A stretch of DNA of 64,000 nucleotides from an uncultured Bacteroidia bacterium (lineage in GTDB: Bacteria > Bacteroidota > Bacteroidia > Bacteroidales > ML635J-15), in assembly GCA_902791865.1 (NCBI GenBank), contig CADAXK010000001.1:338921-402920 (forward strand), given 5' to 3'. The stretch's first letter is position 1. Every line of letters begins with the position of its first letter. Below the pieces are notes generated by a model. The model did no database searches. It was not told the origin of the DNA and saw only the letters and a list, made by a program, of their open reading frames with translations. The translations under genes and the position numbers were made by a program. Positions 63,625-64,000 of the stretch are shown here, in pieces.

Positions 63625-63655
63625 AAAAAAAACCGCCCTTTCGAGCGTTTTTTTT
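63625..63655 (-). terminator. Weak terminator-like hairpin at the end of the right-edge gene
   Basis: Homologous in position to the terminators at 49091 and 59358, with A8 and T8 flanks, but the GCGG/CCGC stem has lost pairing (CCGC against GCGT). Confidence 0.45.
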
Positions 63656-63672
63656 ATTTTTGATTGCTGTGA

Positions 63673-64000
63673 TTATTCAACAACAATCTGCTCAATGTAA
63701 ACCTTGTCGCCATTGATGATTCTTACGAAGTAAGCACCAGCGCGGAGATTGTGGTTGAAGTTCATTGTTTCACCATTCATAACATTGATGTCACGAGTTT
63801 CAACAACCACGCCTCGAGCATCGATAAGCTGATAGGTTGCATCACCTTCGATGTTGCTGAAGTCGATGCTGAACATACCGTTGTTCGGGTTCGGGTAGAT
63901 AGACATCGAACCTGCTTCAATCTCGTCAGCAGAAACGACAGCTATGAATGTAACACTAAGTGTATGGTCGGTTGTAACAGATCTGAAAGTATAAGTTTCA
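63673..64000 (-). CDS. T9SS-exported repeat protein, 3' end only
   Basis: The frame is open to the right edge (109 codons visible). It starts with the end of an InlB-like repeat (YTFRSVTTDHTLSVTFIAVV) and then has the type A sorting domain (IYPNPNNGMFSIDFSNIEGD, GETMNFNHNLRAGAYFVRI, YIEQIVVE). This is the third tandem paralogue. The last 97 bases in the window (63904-64000) are identical to 59641-59737 of the frameshifted neighbour. The MSIYP methionine is internal, not the start. Confidence 0.85.
   Translation of the reverse strand, partial: ETYTFRSVTTDHTLSVTFIAVVSADEIEAGSMSIYPNPNNGMFSIDFSNIEGDATYQLIDARGVVVETRDINVMNGETMNFNHNLRAGAYFVRIINGDKVYIEQIVVE

Noticed and set aside
63673..63906. Independent 77-aa gene beginning MSIYP (also at 59410-59643)
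   Set aside because: Both are the sorting-domain ends of larger proteins; the frame continues upstream without a stop and the methionine is internal.

Overview
The window looks like a chromosomal segment of an anaerobic Bacteroidota, most likely order Bacteroidales and possibly uncultured. The evidence is of four kinds. Many starts are preceded by the Bacteroidota promoter (TTTG, about 19 nt, TAnnTTTG), usually without a Shine-Dalgarno. Type IX secretion (T9SS) sorting domains of both classes, SprB repeats, InlB-like repeats, FISUMP domains and lipoproteins are abundant. A four-subunit 2-ketoacid:ferredoxin oxidoreductase points to anaerobic metabolism. No rRNA, tRNA, phage, transposase or CRISPR array was found.

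Layout. 1-8.3 kb (minus strand): a truncated multidomain surface protein, a divergent phosphoglycerate kinase, and a two-gene unit of a small exported protein followed by a 1432-aa SprB-repeat adhesin. 8.6-14.1 kb (plus): a tightly packed operon of YfhO-like membrane protein, dapF, PHP phosphoesterase and ispG. 14.3-17.3 kb (minus): two tandem InlB-repeat/FISUMP lipoproteins and a small Cys-containing exported protein. 17.4-25.6 kb (plus): DUF486 protein, parA-parB, a DUF5683-like protein, MltD-like transglycosylase, ddl, nitroreductase, an outer-membrane protein and an M20 dipeptidase; chromosome partition and cell-wall genes are clustered here. 25.8-28.9 kb: an exported His/Tyr/Trp- and Ser-rich protein and an esterase-LysM fusion. 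29-31.3 kb: GH3-like adenylating enzyme and HAD hydrolase, convergent with a PlsC-like acyltransferase. 32.3-34.5 kb: two unrecognised cytoplasmic proteins in one transcription unit. 34.5-37.4 kb: DUF2400 protein, TrmN6-like methyltransferase, barrel protein and UspA protein. 37.8-39.9 kb: NamZ-like muramidase and NlpC/P60 peptidase. 40.1-48.8 kb: a thioredoxin-fold lipoprotein, the vor/kor operon, rplY-pth-psd, a barrel protein and two lipoproteins. 49.1-64 kb (minus): three paralogous T9SS-exported repeat proteins in tandem; one has a frameshift and internal deletion, one runs off the right edge.

The most unusual material is between genes. Four intergenic clusters (about 37.6, 48.9, 58.7-59.3 and 63.1-63.6 kb) are mosaics built from the same short words and perfect small hairpins in the same order. 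Two of them also carry a nearly identical 119-bp block containing a 101-bp palindromic element. A separate 94-bp nested palindrome lies at 41.45 kb. The two complete T9SS repeat genes share a 30-nt leader element (28/30 identical) between promoter and start codon, a candidate common regulatory RNA element.
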